DNA of 64,000 nucleotides from Cristatella mucedo (Eukaryota > Bryozoa > Phylactolaemata > Cristatellidae), in assembly GCA_009760855.2 (NCBI GenBank), contig WPIO01000036.1, positions 2,160,001 through 2,224,000 of the forward strand. The letters are read 5' to 3'. Both the position numbers and the translations under genes were made by a program. The number at the start of each line of letters is the position of its first letter. Positions within the stretch are counted from its first letter, which is position 1. The notes below the pieces were generated by a model. It worked only from the letters and a program-made list of their open reading frames with translations, was not told where the DNA came from and made no database searches. Shown here piece by piece: positions 50,790 through 62,880 of the stretch.

Positions 50790-51450
50790 CCCACTGCTAG
50801 CTGCAGTGTCCTTGACCGGAACGGCCGTACGGAGGCTGAGCGGAAGCTGCTTTAGTTAGTTTTGGTCTATTTTTTATTATTGACCTAAAAAAGCCTTTTT
50901 ATGAAAGGGCAGGAGTAAGATCTGAGGGTAATGACATTTTAGTATGTTAGTTATTCATGGCAGCAACGGATCTATGCACTACTCTCAAGTTGGATACTTT
51001 GAATAGGGCCTAGAAAGCTATTAGCCTTCTTTGACTTGGAGATTAAATTCATAATGAGGTAACTAGCGGCAGTAATTTAAATGCAGTCATTAAGGTGCTG
51101 CAAGAAGTTTAGGTAGAGGATTTCGGTGAGGATTTAACTGAAGAAGAGGATTCGTATAAAGATTGGCTTTTCGTAAGAAGGTACTCTCTTGATTTGTCTA
51201 TCTTGCCGAAATGGAAGTGAAAGAAACGACCTGCTTGATAACTGCAGGAGAGTCACTTGGTACGTGTTTCGTAGTGCAGCCGCCCGTATTGGCTACTCCC
51301 AGGACATGCCTGAGGGCTGCCACGGAATCGCTGTGAGGTGACCCCGAGGAATCGCAGTGAGGTGACCCCATGGCGGCACCCGAGCATGAGGAGAGCGCTC
51401 ATATATATCGCGTGGAGCCGACAGGGCTATCCGACTACGTCCAACTATGT
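50790..51450. other. No gene recognised
   Basis: Contains a short direct repeat GAATCGCTGTGAGGTGACCC / GAATCGCAGTGAGGTGACCC at 51327-51370. Possibly further LINE family 1 5' sequence on the minus strand. Confidence 0.35.
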
Positions 51451-51454
51451 TTCG

Positions 51455-52000
51455 GTAAGGAGTTTACCTGGAAGCGATTAAGGAGGTGGTTGGTGGTGGA
51501 AATCAGCATTTATTTTATTGCGTATCCATGATTCCACGATAATTTTTGTAGAAGCCAAGTTTCGCCTTAGCTAAGGAAAACTTGTACGATCAACAGTAGT
51601 CCTAGTATGCCTGCCGATTAGCAGTCAGTACTGATTTTTTAAGTGCGATCTCAAGTTTACGATTAGTATATCTAGATAGTTTAATGCCTGCAGTAAACCG
51701 CAGAGCAACTGGTTAAGAGCACACTAGTTAGGAAAGTTGGCCACAATCGTGTGGTAGCATTCTACGAGTGAAGATGGAAAAGACGGAAGGAATATGAAGT
51801 AGATGGGTTGAGGAATGCACTATCATGCAAACGGTACCAATGCCGAGGGTCTGAAGGTTTTGCGATTCTCGACGATTCTAGATGATTAGCAGGTAAACAA
51901 TTTCGGACTGAAAAAGATTAACATGCAGTCAGATGTGCAGAATTTGATGAAAAAAGGTGACGGAATACGATCGTGGGAGAGTATTGAGTGCGTAACCTTT
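51455..52000 (-). mobile_element. Probable LINE family 1 5' region
   Basis: AGCGATTAAGGAGGTGGTTGGTGG resembles 19605-19628, and TAAACCGCAGAGCAACTGGT resembles 19894-19915. Both pairs occur in the same order, so this looks like the same decayed element part. No protein motif certain. Confidence 0.4.
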
Positions 52001-52455
52001 AATGCGAGGGTTGGGGTCATTTGTCACTCGGTTTTGGATATCTAACTATTTACCTATACCTCGTACGAACCTCCAATCTTTTGGGGACCGTGCCATCAGT
52101 TCGTCCGCTCTCAAGGCCTCGAAATCACTTTCAACTTGCGTCACAACATCCCCTGACTTGACCACATTTAAAAAGACACTAAGAACCATCAATTTTAACA
52201 ACAGTATTTAGTGAGTCCACGTGATTTGTCCTTTATGTACTTATTGTGCTGACACTGTGCATGCTGCCACTAACCATGTTCGCATGCTGACCCTGTGCAT
52301 GTCTGCCCTAACTATGTTATGCTTGTTGTCGTTGAGCATGCTACCACTAACCATTCGACCGTATTTTATTTGCAGCAAATTTTAAGCGCCTAGAAAGAGA
52401 TAGAGTTTTCAAAGGGCGCCATATCAAATTTATTATTATTCTTATTATTATTATT
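52000..52455 (+). mobile_element. LINE family 1, C-terminal end and tail
   Basis: Frame 52002-52211: [46 protein letters not shown]; then the UTR and the hairpin AAGCGCCTAGAAAGAGATAG...AAAGGGCGCCATATCAAA and (ATT)n. Confidence 0.85.
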
Positions 52456-54385
52456 GTGTGCATGAGTAACAAGACAGAATAAGTCAGTCAATGAAATAAA
52501 TTGACACTAGAGGCTTAAGCTCAGCGGTAGAAATTAATGTCAAAATCCCCCAGAATGAGGAAGGGATGACATCTTGAATGAAGAATCTAAATGAAAGCAG
52601 GACACGATCCGAAATAAAACAGGACTCGATGCCTGGAAGGCAATGGATGCCAGCAATTCAGGCAGCTCACTCAAGCCTCAAAGCACGGCTAACGCGTCGT
52701 ACGCGCGGCAACGAGGAATGCGAATATTTTGAAGACAGCAGAACCAGGCATCGATAAAGCAAGCCAATACCTCAATGGCTCATCAATTTTCTAAACTTAA
52801 CATGGTACGTTCCGAATTCAGATAGGGCTCAGAATTTCGCAGCCTAAGCTAAAACATTGCAAACACTCTGCGTATAATTCTGAACAAACGGCACTGGCTG
52901 CAGACTGGCCGCAGATGCAGCGTTCGCTACAGGACCAGTCCTGTGTCCTCGCCGACAGTGACGAGCGACAAATAGGCGAGTGAAGCTCTGCCGTTGAGCA
53001 CGGCCAGCGACTTGAAGGTGCAGCGCCTGAACGCAAGAACGCGTATGGACAGTAGTAGAACATGGTGGAAATGAAAATCGCCGATGCTTTAAGATAGAAA
53101 GCCCATATTCGTAGCCCAGAGAAATCCGCCTGATTGTGACGGATGGTTACAGGTTACCAAAATCAGCCACGGGTTAACAGCAGTTCTGTCGTGGCGGCCA
53201 GAGCACCAGTGAACTGAACCACTGAACCACAGACTAACGAAATGCCTCGTCGTATCTCCTGCATGCCTGCCTGCTAAACGCCTAGGGTTCAGCGTACTTT
53301 CTTTTAAGAGACATAGGCTTTCATGCCATCAAATGAAGGATGATTACATAAATGGTTTCTAGGCTTTATAATTCAGGACCATCTAATAATGTTAAGTCGG
53401 TAATAGTCTAGAAAATCCAGAGTCCCAGTTATTTGATAGCGTTAATGCTTTTACCATCACTTTGGTTCGCATATTTAAACTCTTTTCTAAACAGCGCATC
53501 AGGATATACATATTCGGCTTCAAATTTCATAGTTCAGGAAGCGGGTAATTACCTCTGGGCTGCCTAATCTGATCCCATAAGAAAAACACAAACGTTTCAA
53601 ATCGATCTTTGATCGGGTCAGGCCTGCGCTAGCTCAGAAACACTTCAAAAAAATTGCAGGAAAAAATTAAGAACGGCAGCGGGAATGGGTAGTTGAAGAC
53701 ATTTAATAGAATACATAAAGCTTTATTATGGCAACATCTTTTTCAAGACAAATATGTGATATAGAAAATTTTGAAAAAGCTCATTTCGCAGGTGACAGTG
53801 AATATAACTTGTATTGGGTACACCAGAAGGATTTTTCCACAAAGCGCCATTCGTACTGCCGGTCAGTCAGGACCTGCAGTGTCTTCTATAGCTCAAGCTT
53901 TGGCGGGACGGAATCTCCCAAAATAAACTTTTATAATTTTGAATATGAGTCCGGGAGTCAGTGGATGCATGCATGAGTGCGTCTAGTAAAATTAAGTCGC
54001 CGACTTCGACATTCAGCGCTTTACAAATTACATTGTTGCAATACAACGACTGTAAACATTTGATGAGTGTCATACGGTATCAAAAATAGGGGAGTTAATT
54101 TAAAAATTTGCATAACTAACTACAAAATGGATTCTGATACTTTACATTGAAATGAAAATGTTCCTTTGTTGTATTGAATTGTGATATCGTGAGCAGCAGG
54201 TTTTTATCAGCCAGCACTTTATTGCAAGATATATTGAAACGTTACTGAAATTATCCTTTGGTGCAAAGGGTAAACATTGTCTCTGAATTGCGCATTTTCA
54301 ATTGCAAGATGAACAAATTATGAGCAGGCTCTTAATCAATATGCTATGATATTATTTTTTGTATGCTATTATGATTCAGTAGAAC
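52456..54385. other. No gene recognised
   Basis: Mixed sequence. Open frames 52818-53063 (minus) and 53728-53976 (plus) have no motif I know. No element ends seen. Confidence 0.4.

Positions 54386-54388
<3 letters not shown>

Positions 54389-54430
<42 letters not shown>
54389..54430. repeat. (TA)n microsatellite
   Basis: Perfect TA run of about 40 bp beside the minus-strand SINE. Confidence 0.97.
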
Positions 54431-54431
<1 letters not shown>

Positions 54432-54432
<1 letters not shown>

Positions 54433-54590
54433 ATTCATTTGCATAGAGCCCTACGAGAGCTTGTCTTGGAATCTCTATCCAGGGGCTTCACATAGGCCAC
54501 AGGGCTTGAGCTTACGACCTCGGTCATCAAATGCATTCATCTTGCCCTAAGTATCAAAAGCGAGCAGCTCAACCTCTGGGCAAAATAAAG
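54432..54590 (-). mobile_element. tRNA-derived SINE S1
   Basis: Minus strand: GCCCAGAGGTTGAGCTGCTC (A-box-like), GAGGTCGTAAGCTCAAGCCC (B-box-like), GTGAAGCCCCTGGATAGAGA, CTCGTAGGGCTCTATGCAAA and ATGAATAAC. The TA run at its 3' side may be an expanded tail. Confidence 0.75.
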
Positions 54591-54599
54591 AGCTCAACA

Positions 54600-55020
54600 G
54601 GACGGTCAGTCACGGCATGTCACGGTTTGCCACTCGTTCAGTGATCGTGACTAGGCCTTTATGCGGTCATAAATACTCGAATGCGCACTGCATTTAATGC
54701 TCGAATCAAATTTTACACGATGTTTTACAGTTAGGTGCTTTCTCCATGATTTAAGATAAGCGTATAAAGTTGGAACTAATAAGTAAGATATTTAAACCAT
54801 TTTGAGGCAACTCTTAGCACGCTGTTGTCAACGATGTCTCACTGACTTAGGCATGAAAACTGGCTGAATTGCTCGCTTGACGGCTAGCTGCCGCAAAGGC
54901 ACCGTGCTCCTCGAACGCGAAATTTAGTCTCAGCCTAAATTCGCTCACCTTAAAGCGGGATTTTTGAGGTAACGCAGACCTTACAGGTTACTTTAAATTT
55001 TGTGACAAAAATCGTTTCGT
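54600..55020. other. No gene recognised
   Basis: AT-rich, no element recognised. Confidence 0.4.
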
Positions 55021-55024
55021 GAAT

Positions 55025-55165
55025 TCATCTCTGAGCTGGAACAGGATATAAGGCGCTTGCCTTTGGCGACAGAGGTCGTGGGCTCGAGCCCTGCGGCATG
55101 TGCGAAGTGCCTGGATATAGATTGAGTTCTCTTAGCCTGCTATACAAATTAGTACTAGCTTTTTT
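55025..55165 (+). mobile_element. tRNA-derived SINE S1
   Basis: GATATAAGGCGCTTGCCTTT, GAGGTCGTGGGCTCGAGCCC (B-box-like), GTGCGAAGTGCCTGGATATA, GATTGAGTTCTCTTAGCCTG and CTATACAAATTAGTA. Confidence 0.78.
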
Positions 55166-55299
55166 AATATACCTCTGTCGTTTAATTTTGTGAGAGCTCA
55201 GATTGATCGATATACGCTTACACTGAACCTTACTGTTTGAAAGTTCACGACCAAGCAAGTCAACCAAAAAAATTCTCGGATGCATCCATAGAATGATCC

Positions 55300-55425
55300 A
55301 CTAATCATTTGACCTCGCTTTCTTTGCAGCATATGCAAAGTGCCTAGAAAGAAATAAAGTTCTCCGAGGACGTTGCACAAATATATTATTCTTATTAGTA
55401 TCATTTTTATTATTATTATGTTCGA
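55300..55425 (+). mobile_element. LINE family 1, 3' tail
   Basis: CTTTGCAGCATATGCAAAGT, GCCTAGAAAGAAATAAAGTT, CTCCGAGGACGTTGCACAAA, then (ATT)n to about 55421. Confidence 0.8.
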
Positions 55426-55429
55426 AAAC

Positions 55430-56125
55430 AATGCATGCAGACGTATCTTGGTCCGTGTAACATTGAGCACTAAACGCGGCGGCTACAGTACACATCCGAA
55501 CGATGTCTTGACTTTACAAATACAGCTTTGCATAGTTTGGAGCACCTCATTCAAAAAATTCGCATTTTCAATAAATCATGTAACATGCTTATAAGATCAT
55601 ACTTTTTTCATTCATGGATATGGTTTTTTCAAAAGATGTTAACAATTATTCTGCAACATTTAGCACATTGTTGATAATATTGCTGCTATAGTCAGGTCTA
55701 TAGATGGAGCGCATTCAATTAAATATCAATTCTGAGTTCATGTGAGTTTTGTCCAATCGCTCGCCCATCTGGCGGCGTTGAAAATTTCCAGCCTTAATCG
55801 GAATATAATGACATGTGCTCTTTTCCGTCTGTATAATGAAGCCAATTTGCAGCCTCATAATTGCATAAGCATTGATAGCCGAGTACAAAGACCGAACTTG
55901 CGGCACAGTGCCTTAGCGTAAACTCGCTTGATAGAATTGGGAGCGCATCGTGTCAACCCCGTTCTCTAACCAAAAAAGGAATGTCAACAGTTGGCCATCG
56001 ATTTTAGCGGCTAATGCGGAAGGAGACCATGATCGCAACTCCGGTCCAAATCTGCAAGAAGTAAGCTTTAGCTGTAAGTAAGCTGCCAGCTGCGTGCTTG
56101 AGCGATTGCAACAACGCCACAGCGT
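55430..56125. other. No gene recognised
   Basis: AT-rich, no element recognised. Confidence 0.4.
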
Positions 56126-56129
56126 TTGG

Positions 56130-56345
56130 TGAAGGTCCTCCGTCCCCGAAGGTGAAGGTCCTCCGTCCCCCAAGCTCCTCATCCGAATCACTCGACGTTC
56201 TTTCTTGCAGCCTGCATTGACGGCACTCGCACTTGGATGGTGTTAAAATTCCCGAAGCTAAATGACGATTAGACCAACCCAATGGTTACGGGCAAGCCTG
56301 GTGTAAGCCTGAAGCTGAAGGCTCCTCCCTTAAAGTCGGCACGTG
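56130..56345 (+). mobile_element. LINE family 1, small RT fragment with 21-bp direct repeat beside it
   Basis: 56200-56345: CIDGTRTWMVLKFPKLNDD, then a stop, then TNPMVTGKPG, matching [20 protein letters not shown] in the better copy. Just left is a 21-bp tandem pair, GGTGAAGGTCCTCCGTCCCC (56131-56171). Confidence 0.7.
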
Positions 56346-56576
56346 TTGAAAGGTGCGGCGTGGAGCCGTTCTTCCGTTAAACGGACGTGCTCTTGCAAAA
56401 CGACCTGTCATTACATGCACGCATTTCCGCTATCGTCGTCATTTCTGCCAACTTTTAGCTGTGGAACATCGACGAAAACATGTGTGGCCTTCTCAGATAA
56501 GCCGGTGACTGCTAAACTAGATCTTGCGTTTCTGATGTAGTTCTAAAGTATTGCAGAGCCCTCGCTAGGGAATTCA

Positions 56577-56920
56577 GGCCTGTCCCCTCAATCGTCTTGA
56601 GCTCACGCAAAACGCAGCCGCTCGATCAGCTTGTCTCCGAGGGCACTGCTGCCGTGTCGCGCTATCTACTGTCTAAGGTTCACTCACTCGCTGTCTCAGC
56701 TTCAATCGCTCGCATCCGCTCGGGCCTGTCCGACCTCCCACTCTGCTCCTCCTCCCATCTGCTCTCGCGAATGAGCGCTCCTCTGCATCCAGCCATCTCA
56801 TCTGAACTCACGTGTTTTGCCGAGAGCGAGGCCGAGAGCTTGTGTGCATGTGCTCGCATCTCCAGCTCGCATTTCGTAGCTATTGGCCTGCGACCTGGAG
56901 TGCCCCGCATCAGTTAAGGT
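56577..56920. other. GC-richer open stretch, unrecognised
   Basis: Open on both strands (56597-56917 plus, 106 codons; 56910-56680 minus, 76 codons). The plus frame ends just before GTTAAG|GTACAG, which resembles a donor, but nothing else supports an exon. No domain recognised. Confidence 0.25.
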
Positions 56921-56974
56921 ACAGATCAAGATGCACGTGCTCTTCTCAGCTTTCCGATTTCCCCCGGTGAAATT

Positions 56975-57090
56975 GCATGTTTTGTGTATGTGTGTGCGTG
57001 TGTGTGCTCGAGCGGGTGTGTGTAGTTGTGTGCGTATGTGTGTATGCGTGTGTGTGTGTGTGTGTCTGCGTGTGTGTCTGTGTGTGTGTG

Positions 57091-57141
<51 letters not shown>
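56975..57141. repeat. (GT)n microsatellite
   Basis: Imperfect TG/CG repeat, then a clean (TG)n run at about 57096-57139. The Cys-Val and Thr-His frames over it are artefacts. Confidence 0.96.
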
Positions 57142-57144
<3 letters not shown>

Positions 57145-57585
57145 ATCTTCATGATTAACGCTGCATCATTAGGGGCATTATTCTGGCGCGAGGTCCTATT
57201 TTCTGATGGCCGTGAGTGCAGTCGTGTTTGCTTTAGCATTCTGGACTAAGTATCATGCACGTTTGTATCTGAATGTTCGTCAAAACTATGCTACGTCGCA
57301 TATTACTAACAGCTTGTTGTCGATTCCAATAAAACGAGTTTAGAACAACTTAATTACTGTTTAGTGTTCTTTTGGCACTATAATGAAGATCTAATGCTAC
57401 TATTTTTTGGAGTAATCTGACTTAATCTTCATGTTTTAGCACGAGTTTATTGAAAATTCTTTGTCAGTCTTTTGGCTGTGTTTTAAACAGTTAAGCGTTC
57501 TGCATCTTCCCTAATCTGGTTTTCCAATGTGTGCATGGTTTGTGAATATGCTTGTATTTCCCTCATCCAACGTATCTTAAATGCC
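57145..57585. other. No gene recognised
   Basis: AT-rich, no element recognised. Confidence 0.4.
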
Positions 57586-57589
57586 AGAA

Positions 57590-57960
57590 TGTAATGTAAT
57601 CTATCTCAGTCTGTAATTTCAAAAAGCCATAAAGACTAAGTGGGTATTAGGCAGGAGAGTTTTGTATAGCGCTCACAGCCTAAGCGGCTTTCGGTGTGCA
57701 TTCGGTAGCCAACAGACTTTATCTCACGCATCAAAGAGACTGTGGGAAGCATAGCAGAGTCAGGAGAGCAGATAAGGTAGTGAGTAGCATAGAAGTAGCA
57801 GCTCAAGACCCCGGAAAATGACGAGTCATAGTCGGCAGAAGGAGAGTAGTTGTTGTTGCGTAAGAATTGTGGAAGCGAGTTCCACAGCCTAGGACCTGCA
57901 GAGCCAAAGCTTCTATCGCCAACGGTCTTTAAGCGGAGGAATGGAGAATGGTTGCATCAT
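57590..57960 (-). mobile_element. LINE family 2, C-terminus and 3' tail
   Basis: Inverted tail (TATCTCAGTCTGTAATTTCA, AGCCATAAAGACTAAGTGGG, GCGGCTTTCGGTGTGCATTC, 57600-57712). Then C-terminal coding read from 57960 down: a VGDRSFGSAGPRLWNSLPQF-like block and SVTLL-type decay. Confidence 0.85.
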
Positions 57961-58089
57961 GCACTGGTGACGAAAAAATTCTCGCTCTGAACGGGTCAGA
58001 GGTGGCATGAAGTTCAAGTTTTCATGATAACTTGCAAAATATTACTTCTTCATAAAAATTCTTATTCTGGAATACATGAGAAGATTTTA

Positions 58090-59545
58090 GCGATTTCTTC
58101 TCAAATTAATATTAGGGGTCTAGTTTAGTGATGGCTTGCAGCTTGCTTTGGTGCTATATTTTCAACCCGAAAAGGTTCAAATACGGCATGCTGTCTTACT
58201 AGTAATGGGAAAACCAGGTGTGACCAAGGAATCGGAAGCATATCTTCCGTTAAATATACACGTAATCTAGGTGTCCTGCTCCAGAGTGACCCTTCATTAG
58301 ACGACCACATCAGCTCCACAGAAAACACTACCTACTTTTAGCGACATAAAATTGGTGAAATTCAGGCTTTTTTAGACAGGGATACTTTATCTAAATTGGT
58401 CCATGCATTTGTGACATCCCGTCCTAACTTCTGAAGCTTATTGCTGGCTGGTCTACAGGCGTGTGCAATTAGATGGAATCGCTAGATGGAATAAATCAGA
58501 CGAGTTCCACGCATACGTAATGCAGCGGCAGGTTCAGTAGCAGGTACATGCCGTTCCTTTCACAAAGGCTGTAGTCAAACCCCAACTCGAGAAACCAAAA
58601 CTAGGCAAAGACGACAAACAAATTCCCCCCAGCCTCCCTTCTACCGTTCCTATCAAAAACATGGAAACGAGTCGTGGCAGACCAGCTGAACTCATATATC
58701 GAAACTTTAACCTTGCGAAAGTTCCAGTTTGGGCTTAGAACCAATCACTTCACAAAGTCGGCATCGCTCCGGGTTTATAAGGACCTGCTTAAGAGTACAG
58801 ACTTGGGTAGATTCTCTGCTTGATTTGCTTGATAATTTGGCTGCTTTTGATACTATAGATTACCAATTCCTTATCGAGTGTCTCCATCTCGTGCGGACAT
58901 CACTAGCACAGCTTTGCGATGATTAAGGTCCTATCTCATTGGGAGACTGTAGAGTATTGATGTACGTCACACCACTTCTCGCCGATCTGCACTGGCTACC
59001 AGTCAAGCAACGGATCGACTTCAAGGTTTTGTCGCTCCCTTTTAGGTCACATCATTCTTTGGCTCCAGCCTACCCCTCAGATCTACTCCCCCATCAGGCC
59101 AAGAATCGTACCAACCGCTTTTCGGAATCCAACAGTTTACAAATGCCTAGTATAAACCTCAAATCCTTTGGAGACCGTGCATTTAGTTCATATGCTCCCA
59201 AAGCCTGGAACTTCCTCCCGACCTGCGTCAGAACATCCCCTGACTTGACCGCGTTTAAAAAGAACTTAGACACGCCTATTTAGGGCAGCATTTAGCGGGT
59301 CCCTGCGATTCGTCCTTGATGTGCTTATGCGTGCTGAAACTGTGCATGCTGCCACTAACCACATTTGCCTGCTTCCCCACCCTGTGCATGTCACCCCAAA
59401 CCACGTTGTTCATTTTTTTATCAAGCATACTGTTACTCATCATTCAATCGCGTTTTCATTTGCAGCAAATGTAAAGCACCTATACAGAGATTGAGTTCTC
59501 TGAGGGTGCCTTATCAAGTGCATTATTGTTATTATAAATGCAATT
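58090..59545 (+). mobile_element. LINE family 1, rearranged copy with 3' end
   Basis: 58190-58480 holds the post-YADD part (LGVLLQSDPSLDDHISS, LSKLVHAFVTSRP); 58620-58960 holds the earlier pre-RT part, so the order is scrambled (two fragments or an internal rearrangement). Then the C-terminal frame 58939-59283 (TPLLADLHWLPVKQRIDFKV, FSSYAPKAWNFLPTCVRTSP), UTR, hairpin AAGCACCTATACAGAGATTG...GAGGGTGCCTTATCAAG and (ATT) tail at about 59520-59540. Confidence 0.82.
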
Positions 59546-59599
59546 GAAGAAAATAATGAGAAAATCGGAATCAGAAACTCTTGAAAGATTGGAGAAAAT

Positions 59600-60110
59600 C
59601 ACGAGTACTTATGGAAATGAATAAAGATCACCCGAGGAACCTCTAAATTATCGGGTACCTCAGGGCTCTGTTCTGGGTCCCTTTCTTTCCACGGGCACCA
59701 TTTTACAGCTTGATGATGTGATTGCCGAACAAAATCCATGCTTTTACGTCTATGCGGATGACACTTAGTTGTACATTTGCTTTGATACCTGCCAGCACTC
59801 CAGGACGTGGAGTTCTCTCGTCTCCCTAGCTTCATGTATCAATGAAGTCTGCATATAGAAGGTTGCACACTTTCTTAAAAAGAATGATAATACAATTAAC
59901 TTACTAGTCATTGTCAAACCCAGTGTAATTCAGAAATGTGAAAGTCTAACGCTCACAATTGGCTCTGCCAGCCAATCCCATGTTGAATCTGCACGAAATC
60001 TAGGCATAATGTCTTAAAGTGACCTTTCGTTGGACGACCACATCAGCTCCACAGTCAAGTCTGCTACTTTCAGCTATTTAAAGTTGCTTAAATTCGGGCT
60101 TTTGCACAGT
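59600..60110 (+). mobile_element. LINE family 1, RT fragment
   Basis: Follows the tail of the previous copy. It matches CCTCAGGGCTCTGTTCTGGG (QGSVLGP region), CTATGCGGATGACACTTAGT (YADDT, then stop), and the LLVMGKPSVIQ and SLDDHISSTVKSA blocks, with stops and frameshifts. Confidence 0.72.
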
Positions 60111-60365
60111 ACACTAGGTTTTCCTGTCCTCCGCTTAATGACCGTTGAAGACAGAAGCTTTTGCTCTGAAGGTCCTAGAAAGTGGAGCTCACTTCAATAG
60201 TTCTTATGCAAATGCTACTACAGTACCTCAAGTGCTCTCAAGACACAGCTGTGCTTCTTACTTTTCTTCTTTCTGATGCGTGATATTCTGAGTCTGTCGG
60301 CTAGCAGATGCTTAGGTTTGACGTAGCTATAGAAAAAAAACTCCAGCGCAGCACCCTCCTAGTTG
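60111..60365 (+). mobile_element. LINE family 2, C-terminus remnant
   Basis: TTTTCCTGTCCTCCGCTTAA, ACAGAAGCTTTTGCTCTGAA, GGTCCTAGAAAGTGGAGCTC match the RSFCSEGPRKWSS-like block, with a decayed tail near 60290-60365 (AGTCTGTCGGCTAGCAGATG). Confidence 0.55.
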
Positions 60366-60489
60366 CTAAGGTTTACTGGAGTTGAAGATTTGGATAAATT
60401 ACGTGGCTTTTCGATGCATTTTCTCGGATCGTTCATTTTAGCTTTTGCGTTCAAAGTTTGTGCTCACTGTAGCGAAACAACCGATGGCC

Positions 60490-60560
60490 TACTTTTCGGC
60501 GAATGTAAAGCACATCAGAAAAAATTCAGTTCTCCTGTGATGCTGTATGCTTTCTTATTA
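60490..60560 (+). mobile_element. LINE family 1, decayed 3' tail
   Basis: GGCGAATGTAAAGCACATCA, GAAAAAATTCAGTTCTCCTG, TGATGCTGTATGC: the hairpin with mutations. Confidence 0.5.
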
Positions 60561-62695
60561 ATTATTCGTTTTTCTCGATGTGTTGCCATGGTTATGATTA
60601 TCAACTCCACCGATAACTGATGACATGTCAAAATTGAGGTCAGAAACAAAATTTAGAGCGAAATTTGGAGGCTTTGGTTTCACATACTCAGTATTTATGT
60701 TGAAACTTAGATATGCTGTCAGAAAATTCGTGATAGTGCTTGATATCTGAATAATAATCTTTTAGAATCGGCAAAGCTAGAATCCATGCTTTTAAAAGTA
60801 TAACTGGAAATCTCTGGAGGGGATCTATTAGCTGCACGTTGGGCTTCGAATTATTAAATTGTATGCTATAGTAAGTCATTCGCTATTTGCTATAGCAGAG
60901 AGTTCACATGTGTTCCTCAGCGGCTTCGCAATATACTGCTCTACTTAAAGGATGCGGACTTCTTAGTGCGGTAGAGCCATTTATATTGCTGCCTGCTTGA
61001 CCGTCGTTGGAGCACTGCTTCTGTAACCACCTTCAATTGCTTCTCATCATTGTGCTCTTTGCAAAATATGTATCAGCTTTTAATATAGCTTTCCTCTCCA
61101 CCTTTGTTAATGTAAATATATCTATCATACCGATATTGAACTTTTTTGTGTGGTTCAAATATTAATGTATGTCCTATTCAGTGCAGTTATTCTTAACCTT
61201 AAACAAGCCTTTAGTTAGTTCAATCAAGCAGGCTGTTCTATGTCCGGTTATTAAATTATTATTATCTAAATGTGCAACTTTTTCTAAGCAGCGGCTTACT
61301 GTGTGTAGTGCTAAGAGTAACAGCGGATGGATTGAATTTACTACTGTTCGTCTAGCAACTGTCAAAGGCGATACGATACCCAATATTGCACTGGTGCAAG
61401 TCATATTGTATAGCTTTGCGTTGTGAATTTCGAAACAAAACACGCGGATCGGAAGCCAGAGTGTTTTATTTTACGAGTGGGCTGCTGTAAACGTGCAGGT
61501 TTCTGGAAAATCTGTCATCTTGACAGCAGAATGAGGAGTAAGAAAGAATCATTTATTCAGCAATCGCTACTGCAAAGCCTCTGATATTTCCGACTTGCAG
61601 AAAGATTTCCACTATGGATATCGCAGATATGACACTGCCACTCTCACGTTGAACTCACCCTGCTTTCTATACGGCGATTGTGCAGCAGCTGATCGCTTGG
61701 CTATGGTATGATTAATTATATAGCTGAAGAACAATTTGATAGCTGGCTGCCGTCGTTAGGTTTGGAGTGGCGAACCGTGCTTTGGGGAGGTTTGGTGTAG
61801 CCACAATGCAACGTGTGAATTCATCCTTCTTTACAATGACAGAGAAAACTGCTCATCCATTTCATGCTTTCAAAGCTTCAACAAGTAGTCTTTGACCTTT
61901 TCCGCTTTCGGAAAAAGCTAATTATTTTGCGTGGCAAAATACGAACGTGCGATCTCATTCGACAGTTCCATTGCGTTTGAATATAGTGCAGTTGCATGTC
62001 AGCAAACTTTGAAAAGCTGCAACCATGGTCCGATAGCTGAATCAGCGTATCTAAAAATACGTGGATTTATATTCCATTTCAATCGTCAGGAACCTTCTTG
62101 TGCACTGCTGTTCAAACGTTCGTGGCTGGGTGTGTGTGCTCGGCTAAGAGATCAACGAAATAATGCTAATCACATTCCTTACGTATTCAACTACATGCAA
62201 TGCAACTTTCAGCTGAATCTACGCAACTATATGCTGCATTCGGAGACGTTGCAAGCAATGGCGATGATATATTTAAACATCGATTGCTTGTGAATTGACA
62301 AATTAAGGCAGATTTGTCCTCTTTCGTCTTCGTAAACAATTATGTTCCTGCTTTGATATTGTGTAAGTTATGTGCTCGCATATATCCCCCAATTTAAAGG
62401 CGTTGATCTTCATCACTGCGACTTCGGTCAGGCTCTTGCCAAATAATTAATAATAAATATAATAAAAATAATAAAGGCCAGGCGGTTAGCCATGCAATCA
62501 TCTCGTTCCTACATAATCACAAATCGCGCTTTTCATAAGCCTCGGCTTATTGCGGCTATTTCTTAAGCGATTCTTAGCTCAAAGTTAGCGGCCACGCTCA
62601 TAGCTCATGATCGATGTTCATCTGTCAAGCTCATACTTCATATTTGCGTGGGGGGCATTGCAGTTTCACTATAGCAATCGTAGAGAACTGTATGC
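60561..62695. other. No gene recognised
   Basis: AT-rich. The longest frame, 61931-62293 (plus, 120 codons), starts MAKYERAISFDSSIAFEYSA, is cysteine- and asparagine-rich without a domain I know, and has no obvious splice or promoter context. I do not call it a gene. Confidence 0.35.
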
Positions 62696-62699
62696 TATT

Positions 62700-62880
62700 T
62701 CTTATTCTGTGGCTGGTTTAGCCCACTGGTGACGGTGCTTGGCTTTAACGACCAAGGTACAGTTGAATGTGTGTGATGACTGAGGCCGTGGGCTCGAGCC
62801 AAGTGGCAAATGCGAAGTGCCTACCTAGAGATTAAGCTCTCTTACGGAGCTTTACAAATGAATTATATTTATATATCTTT
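62700..62880 (+). mobile_element. tRNA-derived SINE S1
   Basis: TGGCTGGTTTAGCCCACTGG (A-box-like), GAGGCCGTGGGCTCGAGCCA (B-box-like), ATGCGAAGTGCCTACCTAGA, GATTAAGCTCTCTTACGGAG and CTTTACAAATGAATTATATT. Confidence 0.8.

Noticed and set aside
56946-57249. Cys-Val and Thr-His frames
   Set aside because: Translations of a GT microsatellite.
61931-62293. 120-codon plus-strand frame
   Set aside because: No domain, no splice or promoter context and ordinary composition for the region; left as unassigned.
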